Of a stretch of 64,000 nt of DNA, positions 8,717 through 16,742 are shown one piece after another. Each line of letters opens with the position of its first letter. Position 1 is the first letter of the stretch. Source of the DNA: Nitrospinae bacterium CG11_big_fil_rev_8_21_14_0_20_45_15 (GTDB lineage: Bacteria; Nitrospinota; Nitrospinia; Nitrospinales; VA-1); contig PCWG01000032.1 in the NCBI GenBank assembly GCA_002787235.1, forward strand, positions 1 to 64,000, in the 5' to 3' direction. Made by a program: the position numbers and the translations under genes. Below the pieces are notes generated by a model, which saw nothing but the letters and a program-made list of their open reading frames with translations, was not told the origin of the DNA and ran no database searches.

Positions 8717-10189
8717 CTATTTTCCAAGTTGCTCTAAAAGTGCCTCGCGCATGGCAAACAACGGTGCAGACAGTCCCGTCCACAACTCAAACTGAGCTCC
8801 CGCCTGATTGAGGAACAACTCAATGCCGGGAATCACCGTACACCCCGCCTCGCGTGCTTCTTTCAAAAGCCTCGTTTCCAACGGATTGTAAACGGAATCG
8901 AAAACAACCATGCCCGCCTTCAAAAATGATTGCGGGATCGGTGTCGCATCCACATTCGGGTTCATCCCCACCGGCGAACAGTTGATCAAAATATCGCAAC
9001 TCTCCTTAACCGCCTTGCTGACCGGGATAGAACGACCGCCCAACTCCTTCGCCAGCAAATCCGCACGCTCGCGATTGGTGTTGTAGCTCACCGTCACCTG
9101 CGCGCCCAAGGCCACCACCTCATGCCCGATCGCCTTCGCCGTACCGCCCGCGCCAATGATAAGAATTTTCTTGCCCGGCAACGACGTTTTTTCCGCCAAA
9201 GCCTTCACCGCGCCGATGCCATCCGTATTCGCACCGAACCAGCCGTCCTTCGCCTTCGCCATAGTATTGACCGCGCCGATCTTCTTTGCCGCGTCCTCCA
9301 CTGTCCCGGCGAGACGCGCCATATCTTCCTTGAACGGCATGGTGATGCTGAGTCCCTCGATCTCCGATTCAAAGGCCTTGAAAAATTTCTCCGCATTGTC
9401 CGCATAAAAAGGCAGATAGATGCCCGGCCAATCCATCTCCGCAAACGCACGATTATGAATCCACGGACCCATGCTCTTGGAAACAGGGTTGCCCAGAACG
9501 CCATACCATTTCGTCTCCGAAGAATGGCGATCCAAACGGTACACCTCCTGCAAACGACGCGCCGTGATCTGACCCGGAGCACTCTCCTTGCCTCTCTCCA
9601 GCGAACCGAAGGTGAGGTATCCACCCAGCAGAGGCGACAGAATGCGGCTGATCTCGCCTTTCTCACCCATGCAAAGCCCGATCATCTTGCGACCCTCTTT
9701 TTTAGCACGCCGAAGCAATTTGAAAATTTGCAGATTGTCGTTGATGTCCTGCGCGTAAGTGACGATCTTGATGATGTTGTCGCCCGGCAACTCGCACATG
9801 ATCTCGTAAAAAGCCTCCACCCGATCCGGTGTCTTGCTGAAATCGTGATACGACAAAATCAATTTCGACTTGCCACGATCTCCTTCCAAAATAGGCTGAA
9901 GAAATTCCCGAGGTGTCGAAACCTCAATGTCCACATAATCCGCACCCGCCGCAATCGCCTGATGCAATACCGCCACACGGCTCGCTTCATCGCCGGAAAA
10001 CTGACCACCCTCCAGCTTCGTCCGGTTCGTCACAATGCAGGGCGCATCGGCAGAAGCCAACAGCTTAGCCAGGTCGGCACCTTCAATGAGGTCCATACGC
10101 AATTCAAAAAGATCCGCCAGGGGAAGGGCACTTTCAAGATCGGCCAAAGCCTGCTCCATGCTCAACCCGGTAATAGGAACGCAAATCAT
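8717..10189 (-). CDS. aroDE: Bifunctional 3-dehydroquinate dehydratase / shikimate dehydrogenase
   Basis: 490 residues, a fusion of two shikimate-pathway enzymes. Residues 1-215 are a type I dehydroquinase: Glu29/Arg31 (FELRMD), His115 (SYHDF) and Schiff-base Lys141 (KIVTYA). Residues about 228-490 are shikimate dehydrogenase: substrate Ser pair in NPVSKSM, catalytic Lys287 (MPFKEDM), Asn321/Asp323 (NTDG) and the NADP loop IIGAGGTAKA. Together they convert 3-dehydroquinate to shikimate for aromatic amino acid synthesis. All key residues are present, so both halves should be active. Similar fusions are known in plants and some bacteria. No aro neighbours are seen. Confidence 0.95.
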   Translation of the reverse strand: MICVPITGLSMEQALADLESALPLADLFELRMDLIEGADLAKLLASADAPCIVTNRTKLEGGQFSGDEASRVAVLHQAIAAGADYVDIEVSTPREFLQPILEGDRGKSKLILSYHDFSKTPDRVEAFYEIMCELPGDNIIKIVTYAQDINDNLQIFKLLRRAKKEGRKMIGLCMGEKGEISRILSPLLGGYLTFGSLERGKESAPGQITARRLQEVYRLDRHSSETKWYGVLGNPVSKSMGPWIHNRAFAEMDWPGIYLPFYADNAEKFFKAFESEIEGLSITMPFKEDMARLAGTVEDAAKKIGAVNTMAKAKDGWFGANTDGIGAVKALAEKTSLPGKKILIIGAGGTAKAIGHEVVALGAQVTVSYNTNRERADLLAKELGGRSIPVSKAVKESCDILINCSPVGMNPNVDATPIPQSFLKAGMVVFDSVYNPLETRLLKEAREAGCTVIPGIELFLNQAGAQFELWTGLSAPLFAMREALLEQLGK

Positions 10190-10872
10190 AAAATCATTCG
10201 ATCAAAAAAAGGTTCAAAGAAAAAAAATATCAGATACGACTTTAGCCTCTGTGCCAAAAAGATGCAAGCCCGGCGAGCGGGCCCGGCGAGCCGCCGGGGG
10301 CAATGGGCTGTGTCTTTTCCTAAAAATGACACAAACCTTGCGCCATCGCTGAACAGCTGTCATTTTGAACCTTGGCGAAGAATCTCTGCTTTTCTGTTTC
10401 ACCTCCCTGAGATTGCAGGACAGAGATCCTTCACTTCGTTCAGGATGACGATTCGGGGGGTTTCTTTTTCCGTACAGGCTTGGCCCAACCACGGGACGCA
10501 ACCAAAGTCAAAATGGATTGCCGCGCTCCCTAGGGTCGCTCGCAATGACGGGCAGAGAGGTTGATAGTTTTGCGCACACGCCCGCCGGCCAGCGTGACGC
10601 TGGACCCAAAATTAACCAGCAGGCTTTCCTTGCCACTTGCTTCTCACTAAAGCTGTCTTTGGATAGTTCTATTGCCCCCGGCGGCTCGCCGGGCCTGCCC
10701 GCCGGAGCGGGGTCCATTTGGGGTACATTGATTTTAAAGGAACGGTCTGTTGGATAGTTCTATTCACCGCGGGCTTGGCCCGCTCGCCCGAAAATAGTTG
10801 ACCTGAACGGAGGTTTAGAGTTAGCTTTGAGGTATAAAAAAGAATATTCATTCATGACTTAAAAAATGGCTT
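10190..10872. repeat. Non-coding gap filled with dispersed GC-rich repeats
   Basis: No supported gene. The gap is a patchwork of elements found elsewhere in the window. A 48-bp unit (10504-10551) matches 19171-19218 at 45 of 48 positions. A segment near 10699-10784 resembles 19329-19440 and, inverted, 32898-32990. There are GGCGAGCCGCCGG-type GC runs near 10267-10300 and 10676-10692. A hairpin GCGGGC-TTG-GCCCGC sits at 10769-10783. A motif resembling common TTCGTTCAGGATGAC intergenic repeats occurs near 10437-10449. They look like short non-autonomous repeats, not coding DNA. Confidence 0.7.
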
Positions 10873-11391
10873 ATGAAAACACATAAAAAAACTGGCATTT
10901 CCCTTGCTTTCAGCCTTGCGCTGACCCTGTTTGCCGTCTCAATGGCGAGTGCCGAGACATTGTACATCAAGAAATCGGGAACCACGTTGTTGGCAGAAGC
11001 CACCTCCAGTGCCAAAGTAGTGGCGACCCTGAAAGCAGGTACCGCCGTTCAGGTCAAGGCCAAGTCCGGCAAGTATTATCAGGTCGCGGCTTCTGGCAGT
11101 CCTGCGGGCTGGGTGTATAAATTCAAGCTCGGTACCGAAGCACCCGGCGGTTCCGGTGGAGATGCCGATCTGTTGGGCGATTTGGGCGGACGCCAGAAAG
11201 TCGCCGCACGTGAGACCGGCTCCAGTTCCAGTATTCGCGGACTCAGCCCGGTTTCCGAGCAGTTGGCGCATAAGAAAGGTATTCCCGAGGAGAGCATCAA
11301 CGCGGTCAAGGCGATGGAGAAATACACCGTGCCTGCCAGCGAGCTCAGTGGTTTCCTGAAAGAAGGCAAATTGGGAGAATACGTACAATGA
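10873..11391 (+). CDS. Secreted SH3-domain protein
   Basis: 172 residues. A signal peptide (cleavage near SMASAE) is followed by a bacterial SH3 domain (about residues 28-90; ATSSAKVVATLKAGTAVQV, then GWVYKFKL), a Gly-rich linker and a C-terminal region without recognised domains. Bacterial SH3 modules often bind cell-wall peptides. The gene overlaps the downstream M48 peptidase by four bases (ATGA), so the two are translationally coupled and probably act together in the envelope. That functional link is inferred. Confidence 0.85.
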   Translation: MKTHKKTGISLAFSLALTLFAVSMASAETLYIKKSGTTLLAEATSSAKVVATLKAGTAVQVKAKSGKYYQVAASGSPAGWVYKFKLGTEAPGGSGGDADLLGDLGGRQKVAARETGSSSSIRGLSPVSEQLAHKKGIPEESINAVKAMEKYTVPASELSGFLKEGKLGEYVQ

Positions 11392-12371
11392 AGAAAATTT
11401 CCGTTTTGCGTGTGATACTAATTTCCAGCCTGATTTTTGCGCCGTCGGCTTTTGGTTTTTCCTTTGGCGATCTCGGCAAGGCTTTGGACAAAAAAGTACA
11501 AGAAGTACAGCCGCCTGCAAAAAAACAAGCCGCTCCAGCGACGCAACAGAATGCCGAGCCACAGGGCGAGCCGAGTTTGCTTGATCTTGGCGGAGCGTTG
11601 CTGGGGACCGATCCTGAAACAACGGGACGCCTCAAGCAGGGCATACAGGGTTTGCAAAAATTACAGCCTCTGACCTTTGCCGAGGAGCAGGAAATCGGCG
11701 GCATGCTGGCGGTGGAAGTGTTCAATAAATTTGGCGGGCCTTATCACGATACCAAGCTGGAACGTTACATCAATCTCATTGGCAAGAACATGGCCGAGGT
11801 TTCTGATCGCCCGGACATTGAATATCATTTTGCTTTGCTGAATACCGAGTACCCGAACGCTTTTGCCACGCCCGGCGGATATGTCATGCTGAGCGTGGGT
11901 CTGGTGAAAATGCTTCAGAATGAAGCCCAGTTGGCGGGTGTCATCGGGCATGAGATTTCACACATCACGCGCAAGCACGCTTTGGAGGCGATTGAAGACA
12001 ATCGCAAGCTTCAGGGAATCGGTTCCATTGCCACGGCCGCTTCCGGTCAAAAAGTGGATCTGCTCGATCAGCTCATCACCTTCAGTTCGCAACTGATTTT
12101 TGAAAACGGTCTCGCGCCTGAGAAGGAATACGAAGCCGACCGCGACGGAACGGAGTTTGCGTATCGTCTCGGTTACGATCCGCAAGGCTTACTGGAGTCG
12201 CTGAAAATTTTGGGGAAATCGCATTCGCAGAAGGAATCTGTTTTCAGCAAGACGCATCCCAGTTTTGAAAATCGCTATCGCAACCTGGCGAGTAAAATCG
12301 GGCGTTATCCGTCCAATACCCCTTACCCTTTACTAGAGCAGAGATTTAAATCTGTCGTGCAAATTCGTTAA
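11388..12371 (+). CDS. M48 family metalloprotease, periplasmic (BepA/LoiP-like)
   Basis: 327 residues. A signal peptide is followed by a Pro/Gln-rich segment and an M48 catalytic domain. Zinc ligands are His188 and His192 in HEISH, and the third is the Glu in KEYEADRDG. YPNAFATPGGYVML is typical of periplasmic M48 peptidases. There is no C-terminal TPR domain as in BepA, so it is nearer to the short LoiP/YcaL type. The likely role is quality control of outer-membrane or periplasmic proteins. It overlaps both neighbours (four bases upstream, one base downstream), making a tight three-gene operon. Confidence 0.92.
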   Translation: MKKISVLRVILISSLIFAPSAFGFSFGDLGKALDKKVQEVQPPAKKQAAPATQQNAEPQGEPSLLDLGGALLGTDPETTGRLKQGIQGLQKLQPLTFAEEQEIGGMLAVEVFNKFGGPYHDTKLERYINLIGKNMAEVSDRPDIEYHFALLNTEYPNAFATPGGYVMLSVGLVKMLQNEAQLAGVIGHEISHITRKHALEAIEDNRKLQGIGSIATAASGQKVDLLDQLITFSSQLIFENGLAPEKEYEADRDGTEFAYRLGYDPQGLLESLKILGKSHSQKESVFSKTHPSFENRYRNLASKIGRYPSNTPYPLLEQRFKSVVQIR

Positions 12372-12838
12372 TGAGTCAAAATTCTATATTTCGGGATGAA
12401 TTGCCCGGAGAAAAAAAGAGCATCATCAATTTGTTGATGACGGGCTATCTGGTGTCCATCACCTGTTTGGGATACATGGCCTTTTATCTGTATATTCAGA
12501 TGGGGCAATTGGATCGCATTGTGCGGACGATGAACCCGCAAACGCTCAGTGTCGAGCAGATGACGGTGTTGCAGGAGAGGGTGACGCGTTCGACGGAACA
12601 ATTGCAGAATGAGATGATCGGACTCGCCATCTTTGGCGGTGTGGTGTCCGTCATCGGCGCGTTTTATACTTTCAATCTGGTGATCCGCCCTTTGAACCGG
12701 ATGATCGAGTACGCCAGCAGTCGGGGCAAAACTCCGATGCCGGAGTTCAAGAGCAACACCGAGTTGAAACAACTGACGACAGAAATAACTCTGCTCACCG
12801 AGCAGTTGAAGGCCGACCGTGGGTCAAACCCACTCTGA
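12371..12838 (+). CDS. Two-helix membrane protein with HAMP-like C-terminus
   Basis: 155 residues: membrane helix 1 (about 20-45), an extracytoplasmic coiled stretch, membrane helix 2 (about 81-103), then a segment (FNLVIRPLNRMIEYAS) resembling the start of a HAMP linker. It looks like a truncated chemoreceptor or kinase sensor without output domain. The final codons (RGSNPL then stop) are encoded by a repeat-type hairpin, GTGGGT-CAA-ACCCAC (12819-12833). The start ATG overlaps the M48 gene stop by one base. Function unknown; operon context suggests envelope stress. Confidence 0.75.
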   Translation: MSQNSIFRDELPGEKKSIINLLMTGYLVSITCLGYMAFYLYIQMGQLDRIVRTMNPQTLSVEQMTVLQERVTRSTEQLQNEMIGLAIFGGVVSVIGAFYTFNLVIRPLNRMIEYASSRGKTPMPEFKSNTELKQLTTEITLLTEQLKADRGSNPL

Positions 12839-12863
12839 CGATGCGAGAGAGAGAAAATCCATC

Positions 12864-12941
12864 ATGCTGAAATTTATGAGCTGGTTCTCCGCGATCACCG
12901 TCCTCGGCTTCATCCTTCTCATGATCTTCGATTACAAGTAG
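12864..12941 (+). CDS. Possible 25-residue single-helix membrane peptide
   Basis: ATG at 12864 opens a 25-codon frame ending in TAG. The peptide starts MLKFMSWFSAIT and has one strongly hydrophobic helix ending in charged residues (DYK). A purine-rich GAGAGAG run lies about 10 bases upstream. It is the last gene of the SH3/M48 operon if real. Short membrane peptides often tune membrane proteases, but that role is only suggested by position. Confidence 0.45.
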   Translation: MLKFMSWFSAITVLGFILLMIFDYK

Positions 12942-12970
12942 CCGGGACTCTCAATCCACAGGCGTGCTGT

Positions 12971-14398
12971 TTAGCTCAGGCCGTTCAGGCGTTCGATGAT
13001 CTCGCCTTTGTAGGAGCGGAAGGGATCGAGCATCAGAAAGGGTTCCTCGCTATCACTCAGGCGGAATCCGATCCAGTCGATCAGATAACCGATTTCACGT
13101 TCGGCCAGCATACGCACCAGTTCGCCGCGACCATGCGCCCGGGTCCCTTTCGGGGAGTTGGTTTGGGCCTGATCCACCGCAAGGTCGGTGCATTTTCGGG
13201 GAGCTTCGCCGTTTTCTTCCAATCCCCAGTACAGTCCCTGATTTTTGTTGAGATTGTGATATTCGAGATCGACGCTTTTCAGCCAGGGATCGTTCCATTC
13301 CAGATTTTCTTCGTTCTGAAATTCCTGGAGCATCCAGAGTTTTCCCGCCCAATCGACCCTGCCTATTAGATGTTCCGGCCCTTTCGGCAGGTCTTCCAGA
13401 ATTTCTCCCCAAGCGGATAGAATCCAGTCCGTTTCCATATTTTTTCCGGCCAGTTCGGCTTTGGCTTTTTGCTGAAAGGCGTGTTGCAATTCCAGAGCCG
13501 TCGTGGTTTTCCCGTTGCGTAGCTGGATTTCCCATTTGAATTCAGGATCGCGTGAAATGGAACTCATTGCGAAAACAGAATTTGCCAGAATCCAATCGTA
13601 GGACACCGCACCCATCTCCATCAATTCCAGCATGAGCTGGGTGGTTCCCATTTTCAGAGCTGTTGCGTATTCGCTCATATTCGAATCGCCGACAAGCAGA
13701 TGCACCCGGCGGTATTTGCTGGGATCGGCTAAAGGTTCGTCGCGGGTGTTGACAATGGCGCGATTGTATTGCACCCATCGGTAGAATTCGTTGGGGATGT
13801 GATCGGCACGTTGCGAAATCTGGAACTTGACGGTTTCATCATCGACGTTTTCGTGGACCGACTCTTCCCAATCGCGCATGGGATGCGGATTGCAGGCCCC
13901 GATACGACCCGCGCCGCAAAAAATTTGCCGTGTGACGAGGAAAGCCGCCAGCAGTTTGAGATTGTCGCGGTCTTCCAACTGCAAATCGCGGCTCGCCAGA
14001 TAGTTTTCATGGCAACCAAAAGTGGCGTTGGTTTCGAGATCGACATTATTTTTGATGATGGAAACTTTATCCCCCCAGCCCAAGTCTTCGACCGCCGACT
14101 GGATGATTTGATCGCCGGCACGATCGTAAGCCAGCAGATCGACCAGAGTAGAGCATTCCGGCGAGGCGTATTCCAGATGTCCCATGTCGAGATAAATTCT
14201 TCCACCGTTGAAAAGGAATCCTCCATTTTCAGGTGGCTCGTCATTGGCACGGTAGTGGATGTCCAGCATCCCGATCTTCATTTTGCGGAAGATATGATCT
14301 TTGATGTGATATGCCACCTCACTGGGATCCCAATCCAGATGGGGATCCTTGACCAGAAGCCCGTATTCCGTTTCGATGCCGTATATTCTTTTTCTCAT
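12971..14398 (-). CDS. pafA: Pup/UBact protein ligase PafA
   Basis: 475 residues of the carboxylate-amine-ligase fold shared by PafA and Dop. The PafA reading is favoured by GIETEYG at the N-terminus, the ATP-site strand NGGRIYLDMGHLEYASPEC, FLVTRQIFCGAGRIG, SQRADHI and VNTRDEPLADPSKYRR-VHLLVGDSNMSE. It joins the C-terminal Glu of a small Pup-like modifier to lysines of proteins destined for the proteasome. It lies downstream of prcA on the same strand. No Pup/UBact gene, Dop or Mpa/ARC ATPase is visible in the window, so the rest of the system must be elsewhere. Confidence 0.92.
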   Translation of the reverse strand: MRKRIYGIETEYGLLVKDPHLDWDPSEVAYHIKDHIFRKMKIGMLDIHYRANDEPPENGGFLFNGGRIYLDMGHLEYASPECSTLVDLLAYDRAGDQIIQSAVEDLGWGDKVSIIKNNVDLETNATFGCHENYLASRDLQLEDRDNLKLLAAFLVTRQIFCGAGRIGACNPHPMRDWEESVHENVDDETVKFQISQRADHIPNEFYRWVQYNRAIVNTRDEPLADPSKYRRVHLLVGDSNMSEYATALKMGTTQLMLELMEMGAVSYDWILANSVFAMSSISRDPEFKWEIQLRNGKTTTALELQHAFQQKAKAELAGKNMETDWILSAWGEILEDLPKGPEHLIGRVDWAGKLWMLQEFQNEENLEWNDPWLKSVDLEYHNLNKNQGLYWGLEENGEAPRKCTDLAVDQAQTNSPKGTRAHGRGELVRMLAEREIGYLIDWIGFRLSDSEEPFLMLDPFRSYKGEIIERLNGLS

Positions 14399-14424
14399 TA
14401 TTTATTTACCAGGGTAATCATAGT

Positions 14425-14492
14425 TTTTGTGGAGCGTGTGAGCGCATCAAAGTAGCTTGTGGAGCCTGAAATAGAATATACGCTCCACAAAA
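14425..14492. repeat. 13-bp perfect inverted repeat between prcA and pafA
   Basis: TTTTGTGGAGCGT (14425-14437) is the exact reverse complement of 14480-14492, with 42 bases between. A third partial copy of TTGTGGAGC lies in the loop. It sits in the 217-nt gap between prcA and pafA and could act as a terminator/attenuator, an operator, or the remnant of a small mobile element. Confidence 0.55.
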
Positions 14493-14615
14493 TCATAAGT
14501 GAGGAGTTCCAGGTTACTGAAAATAATCAGAGAACATTCTTTCCCTCAGCAAGATTACGTTAAAACATCAGGTACATAAGGGGGTAGCATTTTAGGAATC
14601 CCTAAGAGTCAGCAA

Positions 14616-15365
14616 TCAAGCTTCCGCTTTTAAAACCTGTGATTTGCCTTGCTCGATCTGTTCTGGAGAAAGTCTTTTGTACAAGACCTTGCGTGGGCTC
14701 GTGCTGTTCAGGACTGCGGCCTCAAGGGGCCAGCGGTCAAAAGCATATTCCAGAGTCATGGGTTCTTCGTCATCTTCTCCAACACTGTGTTGTTGTCCTT
14801 CGCGCCAAAGTTCCAGAGCTTTCACAAATGCGGATTCCAGCGGCATTTCTGCGAATGCCGTTTTTTCGATTTCCTTGCCGATCCATTCTGCCACATCCGA
14901 GTTGCCAGCGATCACGGTTCCATGGTCAAACGTTTCCCAATAGCCATCATAATTGAGGCGATAAAAATTCGGTTTCCCATCTCTGTCCAATTCCGTCAAG
15001 ATGAGTTGGACCAGATAGGGGGAACGCTGGAGTTCTTCAAAATTCTGTTTCAATGCGGGAGCGATTCCAAATTGCAACAGCCTGAGCAAATTGACATCGG
15101 AAGCCGAGCGGTTGAATCCTTCCATATGAGCCATTTCCAGCAGAGTCATGCGTAATCGCTCGACATCGGCAGGATGACCGAGGCCACCCATAGCGATGCG
15201 GTCATAAATTTCTGCGATTTTCCCGGGTTGCGGGGCAAAACCCAGCAATAAAACGCCTTCATTGAAAGGTACAGCAATAACGGGCTGACCCTTTTGTAAT
15301 TTTTCCTGAACGTAACTATGACGGATGGCTACTTCTTCCATCAAACGAAAGGGTTCTTCAAACAT
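14616..15365 (-). CDS. prcA: Proteasome alpha subunit PrcA
   Basis: About 249 residues from the ATG at 15365, which has GAGGAAA upstream; a GTG at 15383 would add six. The N-terminal helix region is followed by the Ntn-fold core: PVIAVPFNEGVLLLGFAP, then KIAEIYDRIAMGGLG, matching the actinobacterial PrcA pattern of ISELYDRVGFAAAG. YRLNYDGYWE matches YRITYDG. The N-terminal catalytic Thr of beta subunits is absent, as expected for alpha. PrcA rings gate the 20S core. The catalytic partner prcB is not adjacent; the upstream neighbour is a histidine kinase 196 nt away. This departs from the usual prcB-prcA-pafA order. Confidence 0.87.
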   Translation of the reverse strand: MFEEPFRLMEEVAIRHSYVQEKLQKGQPVIAVPFNEGVLLLGFAPQPGKIAEIYDRIAMGGLGHPADVERLRMTLLEMAHMEGFNRSASDVNLLRLLQFGIAPALKQNFEELQRSPYLVQLILTELDRDGKPNFYRLNYDGYWETFDHGTVIAGNSDVAEWIGKEIEKTAFAEMPLESAFVKALELWREGQQHSVGEDDEEPMTLEYAFDRWPLEAAVLNSTSPRKVLYKRLSPEQIEQGKSQVLKAEA

Positions 15366-15561
15366 AATGAGACGTTTCCTCACGTAATGATTTATCGGTG
15401 TCGGCTCCGGTCAAACTGGAGCAACTAAATAGTAATATAAAATTTATTTGCGGGAATCGTACTTCCTATCCCTGCCTCAGCCAAATGGCTATGCAACATA
15501 TCATTAGATGCTGTCTTTAACGATTCGGTGTAACAAGGTTTGTTACAAACGACAAAGCAAT

Positions 15562-16692
15562 CTATTCAATCAAAGTGGGTTCTGCTTTTAAAGGCAGAGT
15601 GAAGCGAAAGGCCGTTCCTCTTCCCCATTCGGTATCGTACCAGAAACGTCCTTGATGCAAATCTTCGATGATGTATTTGCATGACAGTAAGCCCAAACCG
15701 TTGCCGTCTTTTTTTGTCGTCAAACTTTCCTTCAACAGAAAGGGGCGTATCTCTTTCGGAATTCCTCCCCCGCGATCAATAACGCTGATTTCGAGGGTAT
15801 CGCCTTTTTCTCGAAGTGATACCCGGATCGATCCACTGTCTTCCGTCACGCAACCGGCGTTGATGATCAGGTTCTGCAAAACGCGCTTGATGTCGATGGC
15901 ATAACAAGCAGGATGAGGCAAAACCGCTGGCGCGTCGATGTCGATGGTTTTGCCCATCAAATTTTTATGGCAACCCAAACCCTGAACCGTGTCGCTGACC
16001 AGGTCTTCCAGATTCTCATTTCTTTTAATATAAGGGGCTTTGATTTTTTTGACTTGATTCAAACTGGCATCGAGCATGGCCATGACGGTGTCCCGAACGC
16101 CGATCACAACATCATAGCATTCCTCCGCTTCGTCCAGGCCATCACGGATCGTTTGATTTGGCCCCGATCCTTTGAGTTTATCGAACAACTCCATCAACAC
16201 GATTTCAGCCAGGCCAAGCGGTGTCATATTATTTCGGACATCGTGCGCGAAGATACTCAATTTCTGCATTTCATCGACCGCTTTGTCCAGATCGTTTCGA
16301 ATACGTCCGGACAGGGTACGCATCATCGCCAGCAGTGCTTTCGGTTCGGAAGCGAGAAATTGATTGAACTGTGTCTCGTCAATTTCCAGCAAGACACTGT
16401 CCCGAACCGCTTTCACTGAAGCCGAACGGGGTTTGGATTCAATGAGAGACATCTCACCCAGATATTGACCGGCTCCAAGAGAAGCGATTTGCTTGTTACC
16501 TTTGGAGACAATCAACTCGCCGGATAGAATGAGATACATTGCATTTTCAAGAGATCCTTCCTCGAACAAAACCTCACCGGTTTCCAGAGAAATCTCTTGG
16601 CAATTGGTCACAACCTTTTCCAACGTCAACCGATCGTAAAAATTCAAGAGGTCAACATTCTTCAAAAAATTTATTTTTTCGTCGGCGTCCAT
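15562..16692 (-). CDS. Cyclic-nucleotide-binding histidine kinase
   Basis: 376 residues. Residues about 10-125 form a cNMP-binding (CRP-like) domain with LEEGS-like and GQYLGEMSLIESKPRSASV phosphate-cassette sequence. A phosphoacceptor helix follows with His150 (FAHDVRNN), then an HATPase domain with N-box LQNLIINAG, G1 DRGGGIP and G2 GNGLGL. It has no membrane helices, so it is cytoplasmic. The combination suggests phosphorelay signalling gated by a cyclic nucleotide. No partner regulator is adjacent. Confidence 0.9.
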   Translation of the reverse strand: MDADEKINFLKNVDLLNFYDRLTLEKVVTNCQEISLETGEVLFEEGSLENAMYLILSGELIVSKGNKQIASLGAGQYLGEMSLIESKPRSASVKAVRDSVLLEIDETQFNQFLASEPKALLAMMRTLSGRIRNDLDKAVDEMQKLSIFAHDVRNNMTPLGLAEIVLMELFDKLKGSGPNQTIRDGLDEAEECYDVVIGVRDTVMAMLDASLNQVKKIKAPYIKRNENLEDLVSDTVQGLGCHKNLMGKTIDIDAPAVLPHPACYAIDIKRVLQNLIINAGCVTEDSGSIRVSLREKGDTLEISVIDRGGGIPKEIRPFLLKESLTTKKDGNGLGLLSCKYIIEDLHQGRFWYDTEWGRGTAFRFTLPLKAEPTLIE

Positions 16693-16742
16693 TTTTTAGG
16701 AATAACACAAGCCGCAAATTCAGGCAATTTATATATCCATTA

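Noticed and set aside
8930-10564. 544-codon open frame on the plus strand
   Set aside because: It is the antisense shadow of aroDE, whose catalytic residues are all present on the minus strand; the translation is Arg/His-rich with no domain.
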